64,000 bases of DNA from Branchipolynoe longqiensis (taxonomy: Eukaryota; Annelida; Polychaeta; Phyllodocida; Polynoidae), in the NCBI GenBank assembly GCA_030323885.1, contig CM059190.1:81522709-81586708 (forward strand), written 5' to 3'. The notes beneath the pieces are model-generated. The model was not told where the DNA came from, ran no database searches, and saw only the letters and a program-made list of their open reading frames with translations. Positions 42,054 to 52,610 of the stretch are shown in pieces (the stretch's first letter is position 1; each line of letters starts with the position of its first letter). The position numbers and the translations under genes were made by a program.

Positions 42054-42740
42054 CAGGGATGAAAGATCTCTGTGATTTCGCAGATTATTGCGACTTTTTC
42101 ATATTGACCGATTAACCTTAAATAAAATGCCAAAGAATCTGGATATATATATGAAAACAATTGGGTAGGTTCAATCCCATTCTTATATGACATCTGATAT
42201 TGTTTGAACATGACCAGACGGGATGGCCGAATGAGGTAGAGCGTCCAACTCCCGTGTTGGTAGATCATGAGGTCGTGGGTTCGAAACCTGGTCGAGTCAA
42301 ACCAATGACTTAAAAATTGATACTTGTCGCTTCCTAGCCAGGTACTCGGAATTATTAGGACAGGGCAAGGATAATGTGACTGAGTGGGATACCAGGACAT
42401 GGTGCCGGTGGTCTGGTTTCCCAGTGGGACAGCACTATAAAGTCACCATGAGTGCACACTGTCCCAAGTCGGTACCCGTCCTGATATGATCTTATATCTT
42501 GCTAGGACGTAAAACAACAACAACACAAATGTTTGAACATAAAACCCAAACAAGAATGAGTTAGGTATGGGCGATAATATAGGCACAATAAGGATAGTTG
42601 AAACATGACTTCCGACATTTTCCCACAATTCCCTGACAGGGGGTCTATGATAGAAGTTCCACGTTTTCGTTGAAATTCGTCGTCGGTCTAATAATCGCAG
42701 CTTGATGTCCACACTTTTTGCTGGAGACCACTTTCATCAC
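42054..42740 (+). mobile_element. M9 with SINE-A inside
   Basis: CAGGGATGAAAGATCTCTGT to GACCACTTTCATCAC. The SINE-A insertion at 42212-42529 has a perfect target duplication, so M9 was there first. Confidence 0.6.
42212..42529 (+). mobile_element. SINE-A with perfect 11-bp target duplication
   Basis: Full copy from GACCAGACGGGATGGCCGAA to ACAACAACAACACAAA, flanked by TGTTTGAACAT at 42201-42211 and 42530-42540. It sits inside an M9 element. Confidence 0.9.
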
Positions 42741-42877
42741 TCTTTATAGGGGTACATTTGCGGATATTTTAAGTAAAACCATCCGCCGGTAAAAATATGT
42801 TGGTGTATACTTCGATTTGGCTTTGGTTGCTCATATTTGAGCATAGCAGTTTAGCACAGGAACAGAAAACTCAATTA

Positions 42878-42985
42878 ATATGTTATCAGTGCACCCGGAT
42901 CTAAGGTGTGACAAAGTAGATCGAATCTAGGTAAGTGTTTTGGTTTCGGAAAAGGTGATACTTTGATCGGGTTACGCAGACTAAA
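42878..42985 (-). mobile_element. M1 fragment
   Basis: GTGCACCCGGATCTAAGG, TCGAATCTAGGTAAGTGTTT and GATCGGGTTACGCAG correspond to the last third of a minus M1. Confidence 0.5.
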
Positions 42986-43046
42986 ATTTAATAATAGCCA
43001 TGTTTTGCTTATCAACAACATACTTACATAGCCATTTCGAATCTCT

Positions 43047-43047
43047 C

Positions 43048-43142
<95 letters not shown>

Positions 43143-43220
43143 GTCTCTCTCTGTCTCTCTCTGTCACTCACTCACTCACTCACTCACACACACGCACACA
43201 TACACACATACACACACACT
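43047..43220. repeat. Compound microsatellite (CT)n (CTGT)n (CTCA)n (CA)n
   Basis: Successive blocks of CT, CTGT, CTCTCTGT, ACTC and ACACAC. ORFs of Ser/Leu or Arg/Glu only are artefacts. Confidence 0.9.
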
Positions 43221-43601
43221 CCAGACGTAGTTTTCTTGAGGCCCCCCAAAACCAGGGTATCCTATCTTAATGGTCATGGTTTCTATCTAACATAGCTTTC
43301 ACTGGGAGCACAATGCATAGATGAGAATCTTCAGGATCTTTTCCGGATATGGTCAAAATTTGCAACAATTTTGGCTTATTCCATCACTTTAGAAGTCCCA
43401 AATATTCATAAAATATTTTCCTAATGTTTGTTGTTGTTGTCAGGCCAGTCTCATCTATGGCAATGCAATCACATTTGATCAGCTCCATTTGTGAAGGCTA
43501 ATATATAACTATCTCTTATAATTTACTAGTGGCGTATTGCTGGTGGGTGTAAAGTTCATTTTGAAATCCCTATCCTTTTAGTGCTTAGGTCGAACAGAGT
43601 G

Positions 43602-43748
43602 AAGGCCCGGTCACATACACGTTCGTAGACGTAGTTGGACGTAGTGGAGGCTAACGTAGTTGAACGTACCGGCATCCATACTCCTCCGGTACATTCAACT
43701 ACGTTAGCTCCAACTACGTCCACTAACGTGTATATGACCAGGCCTTTA
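43602..43748 (+). mobile_element. M6-type foldback, nearly perfect 147-bp hairpin
   Basis: AAGGCCCGGTCACATACACG to CGTGTATATGACCAGGCCTT. Both arms are made of CTAACGTAGTTGAACGTA-like words and pair almost end to end. Confidence 0.7.
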
Positions 43749-44089
43749 GGGAAGCAGTAAATGTTTGAATAACCTTTAAGGGAATAAATAAGTCACATGG
43801 GAGGTTTACTTTGTTGCGCTGAAAGCAATTTTCTTTTAGGTGAACACCGCTGAGCCTGCCAGCCAGTTCTATTTGCTTTCACAGCCGTAGGGTGCTGTTT
43901 GTTGCTTTTTGTGGGTAAATAAAAGTAAGAGTAATTTGTTTACATCATTCGCGGTGCACCGTCTCTAGGTGATGAAATAAATGAAAGTAGGTTCCGGACT
44001 CTGGAAGCTTTGTGGGTTGTGTGCATTAAATTACCACAGGGTGAATAATAGAATGAGGCCCTCACCCCTATCCAGAGTGTGGGGTGAAT

Positions 44090-44240
44090 GACATCATCAT
44101 CATCATGCTGTCAGTCGCGATGCGACAAAGACTGCTTTCATTACTTGACTGCCACTCTCCATTTAGCTCTCTGCTGTGAGAGTGATGTCCATGAGTCAGT
44201 CTGAATGTATCTCAGCTTCAGGTTTCTCTTGATGGTATCC
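44090..44240 (-). pseudogene. RTE-like LINE 3' half, split by an insertion
   Basis: Encodes the terminal KRNLKLRYIQTDSWTSLSQQ part on the minus strand and ends in an ATCATCATCATCATG tail. The copy is interrupted at 44240 by another LINE 3' end and resumes at 44741. Confidence 0.6.
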
Positions 44241-44738
44241 TTTTTTTTTTGGTAAATATTTTTATTCATCTGAATACATATTTTGTCAGCGCCGGGGCAC
44301 TGGTCTTCCAGCCGTCGGAGTGGTCGCATTTCATCTGTACATAGTGGAAGTGGAATATGTTGCATTGTGTGCAGCACAACCCATTCTGAACATAAAAGAA
44401 AGTGGGGGAGCAGCCTATGCTGCATAGTGTACATCATATGTACTGAACATAGTGCAAGGTATCTATATGCATCAAGATAGAGTGTGCAGTAATGTACACT
44501 AGTGGTTAAATCATATGCTGTGTGTGTATATCAGTTAGATTTGGTTTTAATAACGGTTAGTCTTTAAATAGTGCCATGTTGTGCATGTATAGTGGTTTAT
44601 ATTGTGTGCATTGCTGGTTGAAGATGTAGTTATGTAGTGGTGTAATGGGTCTAAAGATGGGGTAGTGATTCTCGAGTCATTGAGTTATAATAGTTGTTTT
44701 GTCAAATGTGGATGGGGGGGGGGGGGTGGGGGGGGGGA
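44241..44738 (-). mobile_element. LINE 3' end inserted into an RTE-like LINE fragment
   Basis: Begins at a T10 tract (tail in minus orientation), followed by TATTTTTATTCATCTGAATA and the hairpin word, and ends in a G-rich tract (44713-44742). It splits an RTE-like C-terminus: the sequence on each side continues across, by comparison with the intact copy near 14350. Confidence 0.55.
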
Positions 44739-44742
44739 GGGG
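44713..44742. repeat. Poly-G tract
   Basis: About 28 G with single T/A interruptions at the 5' edge of a LINE copy. Similar poly-C/G tracts occur at 4312, 31698, 38796, 52648, 52808 and 54157. Confidence 0.85.
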
Positions 44743-44950
44743 TCCTTGAACTGGAGATGAGGGCGCCCTCTCTTTCTGTAACCAGAAGACAGTTGAGAGT
44801 AGAGGATCTGCTTTGGTAGCCTGTCTGAAGACATCCTCATGAAGTGTCCAGTCCACTGGAGATTCTCTTTGATCAGAAGATCTTCCATAGAGGGCAGCCT
44901 TGTCCGTTCGAGTAGTTCCTTATTTGTCACTTTGTCCTTCCACCAGGTGA
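44741..44950 (-). pseudogene. RTE-like LINE 5' part of the split copy
   Basis: Encodes ERTRLPSMEDLLIKENLQWT and SSDRLPKQILYSQLSSGYRK on the minus strand, colinear with the 44090-44240 piece. Confidence 0.6.
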
Positions 44951-45308
44951 ATGACAACTATGGATAAATCTGGACAAAATACTGCTTCAAATAGGAATTA
45001 ACTGCGCAAGGGTTGGTTCCAGTGTGCAGTGTTTGTCTATATTGGAACAGAGTGGGTGAAATGGGAGAGAATGCAAAATGATAAGCTGTCACCCCAGAAT
45101 ACTCTCGATTCGAGTTTTAAAGTCTATCAATCTATATTATTAAAAAATAAAATTCCTTCAAAAGTAGTGGCTAAGTATAAAGAGGTATGTGAAGAATATA
45201 TGTACTGATGTCATTGAGTGGATTTACCCAGCCCTCCGACACATTTTCTAATGGGTTGTTCAGCAGCCCTGTCCTCAGACAGTGCTGCGGGAGTAACTCA
45301 CTAATCCA

Positions 45309-45472
45309 GGGTCCTTATGGGTCATGGAAAGTCATTTAGCCCATTTCAAGACCTTGAAAAGCCTTGCATTTAACCTATTTTTTTTGTAATTATTCTTGAA
45401 AAGCCTTCAGTTCGATTAAAGCAGCCTTGAAATAGCCTTGAATTCTATATCTTCACAGGTGTACGGACCCTG
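45309..45472 (+). mobile_element. M14, short copy
   Basis: CAGGGTCCTTATGGGTCATG to GTGTACGGACCCTG. The interior has CCTTGAAAAGCCTTGCATTT and CCTTGAAATAGCCTTGAATT. Confidence 0.6.
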
Positions 45473-45520
45473 CTAATATCTCATTCTCGTTCTGGCCATA
45501 AGAATGGGTTCGCTGTGAAG

Positions 45521-45818
45521 TGGTGTTCTCTGTGGCGGAGTGGTTAGAGTGTCTGACCTTTTTCTAGGTACAAGAACCTAATCTGAAGGTTGCTGGTTCG
45601 ATTCCCTGTGGCCCCACCTCTTCCAATTTGGATTTCCACTGCTGTGTATAACTTACGTCATCAAAAGCCAGTTGCTCTCATACCATGTCTATGTGGTGTG
45701 GGAGGTTAACAATCCCTTGGGGCAGTAAAAGTGTAGACTCAGGCTTTCAATCGACAAACTGTTTAATGGTGAAAACAAGTCTATTCAGACTTATCCATTA
45801 TAGGCAGTATAAATCTTG
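45521..45818 (+). mobile_element. SINE-B
   Basis: Full copy from TGGTGTTCTCTGTGGCGGAG to TATAGGCAGTATAAATCTTG. Confidence 0.75.
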
Positions 45819-45835
45819 ATGAAGCACATGGTTCG

Positions 45836-45985
45836 TTGGTTGTTGGAGTTTTATGTCCTGGTAACATCTAAGGTCATATAACGATGGGTACCGACTTGTT
45901 ACAGTGTGCACTCGTGGCGACTTTATAGTGCTGCCCCACTGGGAAATCAGGCTGACCCCCAAAATCAGGCTGACCCCCAATATTC
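45836..45985 (-). mobile_element. SINE-A, truncated, with short tandem duplication
   Basis: Tail GTTGGTTGTTGGAGTTTTAT to GGGAAATCAGGCTGACCCCC, then AAATCAGGCTGACCCCC repeated once, ending at the start of the 151-bp satellite. Confidence 0.65.
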
Positions 45986-45995
45986 GATATAGCCA

Positions 45996-46505
45996 GGATA
46001 TAGCCTACATGTGCGGTGTATCAGGAAATAGTAGCAGTCAACTTTGTTCAACGTATAGTGAAAAGTAAAAAGGTATTTAGCGGTGTGCTGTGTGTCCATG
46101 TAAATTGGTAATGTCCTGCAGATGGCGTTGTTTACAGGAAGTGGCAGGATATAGCCTACATGTGCGGTGTATCAGGAAATTGTAGCAGTCAACTTTGTTC
46201 AAGGTATAGTGAAAAGTAAAAAGGTATTTAGCGGTGTGCTGTGTGTCCATGTATATTGGTAATGTCCTGCAGATGGCATTGCTTCCAGGGAGTGTCGGGA
46301 TATAACCTACGTGTGTAGTGTATCAGGAAACAGTGCCAGTCAACTTTGTTCAAGGTATAGTGAAAAGTAAAAAGGTATTTGGTGTTGTGATGTGTGGCCA
46401 TGTAAATTGGTAATATCCTGCAGGTGGCGTTGTTTACAGGGAGTGTCGGGATATAGCCTACATATGCGGTGTATCAGGAAATAGTGGCAGGCAGCTTTGT
46501 TAAAG
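45996..46505. repeat. 151-bp tandem repeat, about 3.4 units
   Basis: GGATATAGCCTACATGTG recurs at 45996, 46147, 46298 and 46449, exactly 151 apart each time. Units contain AGTGAAAAGTAAAAAGGTAT and CTGCAGATGGCGTTG. Divergence between units is modest. Confidence 0.9.
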
Positions 46506-46549
46506 GGATAGGTGGAGGCATGCACTATATTAGTATATATGGGTCTATA

Positions 46550-47090
46550 TATGGGTCGTTCTCAGAAGCTGTGTACCATTTGTTTGATATGGAAAGCAAA
46601 AGTGAACAAATTTCAAATAATAGCAGATTCCATATTCATATGAATGTTTATAAATTTATGTTATGCATGTGTCAAGGTGACATTTTTCTTCACTTTTTGA
46701 TTTTAATCTTATGCAAATTGATTAACCGTCTAAGATCCATCCAGATCATCACTAACAAACATTGGTGACATCATTTTAACACACACAAATAAAATTCAAA
46801 CACGATTTGATTGACTACAGTTAAACAAAAAAAGATTGTCTGATAAGAAAAAAACCGTTGAAAAAAAACCTTTAGGTAGATGCATGGTGTGGGTATGCAC
46901 ATTTTCACATTAGCATACAGCCATGTGAGCCTATGTATTCTTTTTACATTTTGTGGGATAGATTAAGTACATGCACTATTGCTAACATACTTAATACACA
47001 GATGCAACCATAACTATTTGATTAACTACCTCTCCCCCCCCCCCCTCCAACAAAAGGTTTAATTAACGAATATAACTTTAAAATAATATA
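46550..47090 (+). mobile_element. M8-related copy, right end decayed
   Basis: GGGTCGTTCTCAGAAGCTGT at the left, with AAATTTCAAATAATAGCAGA and TTGCTAACATACTTAATA inside, colinear with the 14983 copy. Confidence 0.55.
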
Positions 47091-47126
47091 TTTGCATGTA
47101 TGTATGTATGTGTATATATATATATG

Positions 47127-47300
47127 TCGTGGGGATGATGAAAATGGGAAATATTGCGCCTAGAGCGGGACTCAAACCCAAATATCTTTGCATTCTGGGC
47201 TAACCATTACACCACCTAGGCTCCCTAATATCAACACACTACCCATGCCTATGTGTCTGTGTGGCTCCTTGCCTGAGAGGTCAGTACAGACCACTACACT
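47127..47300 (-). mobile_element. SINE-E
   Basis: Box B AGCGGGACTCAAACCC and box A complement GCTAACCATTACACCACCTA are intact. Confidence 0.65.
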
Positions 47301-47384
47301 CGTTCCCCTGGAATTGTAAGTCTTTTAATGCTTACAATTACATACATACAGGCAATGCACTTACATATATATGATGATTATTGT

Positions 47385-47575
47385 CATGGCACCCAGTGTC
47401 ATGGGTGTGATGAAAATGGGAAATATTGTGCCTAGAGCGGGACTCAAACCCACATCTCTTTGCATTCCAGGCCAGTGTGCTAACCATTACACCACCTAGG
47501 CTCCCTAATATCATCACACTACCCACACCTACCTGTCTCTGTGGTTCCTTGCCTGAGTGGTCAGGTCAGACCACT
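47385..47575 (-). mobile_element. SINE-E
   Basis: The cleanest copy, with head complement CCAGTGTGCTAACCATTACA and flank TTGCCTGAGTGGTCAGG. Tandem with the copy at 47127. Confidence 0.65.
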
Positions 47576-47600
47576 ACATACATGTGTATGTACATATGTC

Positions 47601-47631
<31 letters not shown>

Positions 47632-47649
47632 CACACATAAATACGGGAG

Positions 47650-47708
47650 ACCCGTCCTGATATGACCTTAGATGTTGCTAGGATGTAAAACAACAATAAA
47701 CAAACATA
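47650..47708 (+). mobile_element. SINE-A tail fragment
   Basis: ACCCGTCCTGATATGACCTT to AACAACAATAAACAAAC, after a (TA)n tract. Confidence 0.6.
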
Positions 47709-47710
47709 GG

Positions 47711-48180
47711 GGAGCAGGGCCCGTATGCATGGGGCGGTGTTAGCGAGGCAAAACTGGTTTTGGGTGGGATTTCTAGTTTAGCGGCGAAAAGTCAGTATGT
47801 ATGGAGCGGTGTTACGCAAACACCGCGAGTTTAAGGTCGGGTACGCTAACACCACCCCGTAGCAAGTTTACGGGCGGTGTTAGGTACCGATTAGACCTAT
47901 TCAATGCTATCATATTTAACAGAATAAGATACTAAAAAAGTGAAATTTGGTCAAATTAACCCCAAAATCGACTCCACTCGCGGTGTTCGATATTAACGCC
48001 GCCGCTACATCGGCGGCGTTATTCATATTGTCGAATATAATGAAAACAAATGGCCACCGATCCGGCGGTGGCGTTAATATCGCTTTGATTTTTGGCTTAA
48101 TTTGACCAATTTTATTTAACAGAATAACATACAAAATAAGTGAAATTTGGTCAAATTAAACCAAATATCGTGATGGATAC
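47711..48180. repeat. GGCGGTGTTA-word region with two direct 45-bp repeats
   Basis: GGCGGTGTTA and its complement recur about six times. ACAGAATAAGATACTAAAAA with AAGTGAAATTTGGTCAAATT appears at 47921 and again at 48118. Possibly another foldback element, but no clear termini were found. Confidence 0.45.
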
Positions 48181-48210
48181 AGTTGAAATGTGTCTGTAAA
48201 CAGAAGATGA

Positions 48211-48560
48211 ATGAAGAACCCCTATCATAGGTAAACAAGGAACTGCACCTGGGATACCAATAATTAATAGTATGATGTCATAACCTCGATGTGTTAATCT
48301 ACCCTATTTTGTTCAGTCTCTTTGCATGAAGAACCGCTATCATAGGTAAACAAGGAACTGCATCTGGTGTACCAAAATTAATAGTATGATGTCCTAACCT
48401 CGATGTGATAATCTAGCCTATTTTGTTCAGTCTCTTTGCATGAAGAGCTGCTATCATAGGTAAACAAGGAACTGCATATGGTGTACAAATAATTAATAGT
48501 ATGATGTCATAACCTCGATGTGATAATCTACCCTATTTTGTTCAGTCTCTTTGCATGAAA
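48211..48560. repeat. 115-bp tandem repeat, three units
   Basis: ATGAAGARCYSCTATCATAG recurs at 48211, 48326 and 48440, and the next unit begins at 48555. Shared words are TAATAGTATGATGTCATAAC and TTTTGTTCAGTCTCTTTGC. Confidence 0.9.
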
Positions 48561-49164
48561 TAGTTTTTTAAATTAATTTGTTTGTATTGAGGCTGTATTT
48601 ATTCTGTCCATAGCATGTAAGTCTGGGTACCCAGGCTTGTTTTCAATGCTGGGCAGCTGTAGTGTTGGTGTTGTCTTACCAAACAGTAGCTGCTGATAAG
48701 TTATTTGATTGTCTGCATTTCAGTAGCAGATAGATAGTATGTTGGTACTTTTAGTAGGCTATGTTAGTTTTGTTGGGCCCTCTTGGCATTGTATTTTTGT
48801 TCTATTCTTATTACTATGTTAGTTGTTTTCTTAAGGTTATATGTTAGTGTTTTGGGGTTTTGTTGGGAAGAGTTTTCCACTTTTTTGTACTCAATTCTAT
48901 ACTAGCCTATTTTATTTACATGTCCATAGGCTTGTTGTACGTAATAGGTGGTTGAGTTATGTTTGTTTGAAATTGATTTGATTTATATTGTTGTTGGATA
49001 TGTTATCTGGCTTTTATATTTCCGGTTATCCTGCCCTGGGCTGTCCAGTTGGTGGGCCGTGACATATCACCTGCCCCCTTGTGGTGCAGTTCAGTTGGGG
49101 TTCCCAGTTTTTATATAGTTATTTCATTGTAATTAATTCGGATGAAACGTCTCTTTGAACTGAC
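48561..49164. other. No recognisable feature
   Basis: T-rich unique sequence after the 115-bp tandem repeat. Confidence 0.5.
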
Positions 49165-49500
49165 CTAACGTGTGCAGTGACCGAATTGGTAGAGCACAGG
49201 CCTTGCATGTGGGATATTGGGAGTTTGGTTCCCAGTCGAGTCAAACCAATGTCTTATAAAATTGATACTTGTCCCTTCCTAGCCTGGCACTCAGCATTAA
49301 TAGGATAGGGCAAGGACTGGTCACCTCGGTATTATGATAATGTAACTGAGTGGGATATTGGGTCATGGTGCCAGCGGTCTGATTTCCCAGTGGGGCAGCA
49401 TTATAAAGTTGCCATGACTGGGCACTGTCACAAGTCAGTACCCATTGTGATATGACCTTAGTTGTTGCCAGGATGTAAAACTCCAACATCCAACCAATCG
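49165..49500 (+). mobile_element. SINE-A
   Basis: Head AACGTGTGCAGTGACCGAAT, then AATTGGTAGAGCACAGG, to tail CTCCAACATCCAACCAATC. Confidence 0.8.
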
Positions 49501-49599
49501 AAGTGAACTGGAATACAGAATCCCTGGATTAGGTAAACACAGTCTGCACAATGAATGACCCACATTATTTCTGATCACTGAAGTCGGGAATCAAAACCA

Positions 49600-49832
49600 G
49601 GCAGGATGGCCAAATGAGTTAGAGCGTCCGTCTCCCATGTTGGTAGACCAAGGGGTCATGGGTTATAACCCTGGTCGAGTCAAACCAATGACCTAAAAAT
49701 TTATACTTGTTGCTTCCTAGCCAGTCACTCGTCATTATTAGGATAGGGCAAGGACCAGTGGAATGAGAAAGACTAATTGTCCGCGATTGAAATTTCCCCT
49801 GCTTAAACAACTAATATACACAAAAAAAGCAC
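49600..49832 (+). mobile_element. SINE-A head joined to the alternative tail
   Basis: Head GGCAGGATGGCCAAATGAGT, body to GGCAAGGACC at 49756, then AGTGGAATGAGAAAGACTAA, TTTCCCCTGCTTAAACAACT and an A-rich end. Confidence 0.75.
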
Positions 49833-49885
49833 CAAAACAACAATTCTCACCGTGAATATGGCCTATGCTGCCGCCACAGCGTAAT

Positions 49886-50409
49886 AGCCCTCTCACACTA
49901 TGAGGTATCTCGCCGGCATGCCGCCAATGCACAAAATCACTTTTAATCGTCAAGAGATGTCAAACATTTTGGCGTGAGCGCAACGTATTGGTAGCATGCT
50001 GCCAAAGTTGTGAGAAAAAAAACAAAGCTTTGGCGCAGCATCTTTACCTTAGATGTTGCTAGGACATAAAACAACAGACAAAAAAAGCAACAGTTTGGTG
50101 CAACGTGTGGGACCGATCCTCATGCGCGCGATGTCTGCCTAGCGTTCGCATACCGTTATTCCAGCGATGTCAACGTGCTTCTGACGTCGCCATAATATTG
50201 GCACCTGCATGTTGTCATGCGTTGTCGCATGTCGGAAGTTTTGTGCAAGCACAAAACTTCACCGATACCCTGATACTCGTCGCCGACCATCGCCGTCCAT
50301 CAACATCTACCAATGCGTGCGTAACACTTCCAGATGTCTCCCGACGTTTCGCCAAAAATTACACACGTTGACGCGCATTGGCGAGAAACGTTGTAATGTG
50401 ACAACACTA
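49886..50409 (+). mobile_element. M5 with embedded SINE tail
   Basis: AGCCCTCTCACACTATGAGG to TTGTAATGTGACAACACTA. The SINE-A tail (CTTAGATGTTGCTAGGACAT) is at about 50045-50090, the same place as in the other copies. Confidence 0.7.
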
Positions 50410-50861
50410 TAAAGAAACCACTAATCAATCAACCTCAAGTCGGATCAGGCGATATCCCAGGGTTGTTATTTTGTAACTACCAGCATGTTCAATCTGTCGT
50501 CCGGGTGCACCATAAAATCTTTGTTTACCACATTTTTTTGAGTGACAGATTTGGTATCCTATGAATACAAACATACGGTGTTTATCTTCAGTGTAGTGCA
50601 ATGGGAAAAGAACATTGCAATTGAAAAGAGTCGATGTGCGCTTGACCTATCCCAGAGCTTTAGTACATTGAGGTGTGACAAGAACCAGCGTTATGGGTAG
50701 TTCCTAACTATGCTTAACATTTTGTTGTTTTGTTTTTGTTTAACGACCCCCAGCACAAAATGTAGACGTCGACTTCTGGGGGTTATTGTGCTCAACAGAC
50801 AAGATCTATAGTCGTGTTCTTGCAGTGTGGAAACAGTGTGAATTATACGTATGCATATACG

Positions 50862-51080
50862 TATTAATAGTTCAGTCGCAAAACCACATAAACACCAATC
50901 CAAAATTGTAATTAAAATAAATGTTTTATACTTGAAAGTAATTTTAATTCTCACTAATTCCACTTTTATTGTGATGTAATGATTATGGAGCAATGGACAA
51001 ATATATGAATGTTTAAAAAAAAGAACTTTTTGAAAGTTTGATTTGAAACTTTATCCCAATTTTTGGATTGAACTCCTCAT
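50862..51080 (+). mobile_element. M3, decayed ends
   Basis: AATAGTTCAGTCGCAAAACC to TTTTGGATTGAACTCCTCAT, followed by TA repeats. Confidence 0.6.
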
Positions 51081-51266
51081 ATATATATGTGTGTATGTAT
51101 TTTGTGTATGTACTATATAATTTATTATGTGGATATAAATAACGGCAGCCCCTTAATGTTTCGCTCTAACCGCCTTAACTTCCATGTTATTCACTGCGGA
51201 GCGGGCATTCTCTCCTTCCCCGCCTCCTATACTCGTGAGCCAACTGTCACTCTGCTCACTTTCAAA

Positions 51267-51850
51267 AGAGTTCAGGCGCAAAACCCCGTAAACGCGATCC
51301 GAATATTACGATAAACATTGGAGTCAAACCACCATTTTTGTATGTTCCTATTCTTTTATTAATTGCTCCATAGCCATTTCTCCATAGCCAATATCGAATT
51401 AGTGAGAATTAAAATAATCTTCAGGTACATTTAAACAATTTAAGTAAATTTTTGGATTGCCGTTTACGGGGATTTGCACTATATGAAGAGTTCAGGTGAA
51501 AATCCTGGTAAACGCCAATCCTTAAAGTTAGTTAAAGTCAATTTTCGGATTGGCATTTACAGGGATTTGCACCTGAACTCTTCATATATATTTATTTTTG
51601 GATTGGCATTTACAGGGATTTGCACCTGAACTCTTCATATATATTTATTTGTGGATTGGCATTTACAGGGATTTCCACCTGAACTCTTCATGTCTATTTA
51701 TTTTTGGATTGGCATTTACAGGGATTTCCACTCGCAACTCCCCGTAAACGCCAATCCAAAATATATATGAAGAGGTCAGGTGCACATCCCCGTAAACGCT
51801 AATCCAAAAATTGACTTAAATTGCTTAAATATACCTGAAGATTATATATA
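51267..51850. repeat. Cluster of M3 copies and repeated M3 termini
   Basis: One near-full M3 (51267-51480), a short inverted pair (51481-51592), then the block TTTGGATTGGCATTTACAGG, GATTTSCACCTGAACTCTTC repeated about every 60 bp to 51760, and a last left end to 51850. This looks like template switching or foldback rearrangement of one element end. Confidence 0.7.
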
Positions 51851-51877
51851 TGTATATATATACAACGAATTTGTTTA

Positions 51878-52143
51878 GGAAAGCAACTGTTCTGCGAGGA
51901 TGCCAGTTTAGAAAACTGACGCCCTTTGACTACCTAGAGCGGGTGGACAGCTTGGGTGCATCACCACACGGCATGTCCCTTCTGTCTTTACAAGAAGAAG
52001 CCACATCAGTCTCCTACAGAAACAAGTCTTCTGTAAATCCATCGATGACCCATGTGGACACTCGAAGAGAATTTCCTGAGAATTCCTCAGCATCATCTCT
52101 ACACCGTGCAATAGACAATTGTTATCATCACCCTACGCTTTAA
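51878..52143 (+). CDS. Possible terminal exon, product unknown
   Basis: After the acceptor-like sequence TTTGTTTAG (ending about 51878) an open frame runs about 88 codons to TAA at 52141. Composition is ordinary rather than repeat-like: RGCQFRKLTPFDYLERVDSL, then SPHGMSLLSLQEEATSVSYR, then a Ser/Asn-rich end. It lies just beyond a cluster of M3 copies. It matches no family I recognise, and the pyrimidine tract before the acceptor is weak. Confidence 0.25.
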
Positions 52144-52269
52144 ATGGCAGTCTCTGAACTCATTACGTGAGTAGCAGCTGACTGTGTAGTTGTGTCATAG
52201 GACACTTTCTCAACACAGTATTAAACTATTACATGTGGATGAGAAAAACCACAGATTCCACCCACCCAC

Positions 52270-52610
52270 CGGAGGTGTGTCGAATCAGTTGAGCGTCCGT
52301 CTTCCGTTTTAGTAGATCGTGGGATTCAAACTCATGGCTTCGAACGCTGGTCGAGTTAAACCAATGACGTACAAAATTATTCTTGTTACTTGCTAGCCAG
52401 GTGCTTGGCATTATTAGGATAGGGCAAGGACTGGTTGGCTCAGTGTCAGGATAATGTGAATGAGTGGGATATCAGGTCATGGTGCTGGCAGCCTGGTCTC
52501 CCAGTGGGGAAGCACTATAAAGTTGCCATGAGTGCACACTGTCACAAGTCGGTACCCATCCTCATATGATCTTAGATGTTGCCAGGAGGGAAAACTCCAA
52601 CAACCAAATC
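52270..52610 (+). mobile_element. SINE-A (GACGGGATGG head)
   Basis: Partial box A (GTGTGTCGAATCAGTTGAGC), then the whole body and CTCCAACAACCAAATC. Confidence 0.75.

Noticed and set aside
42875..43230. Arg/Glu-rich and Ser/Leu-rich ORFs
   Set aside because: Translations of (CT)n/(GA)n microsatellite.
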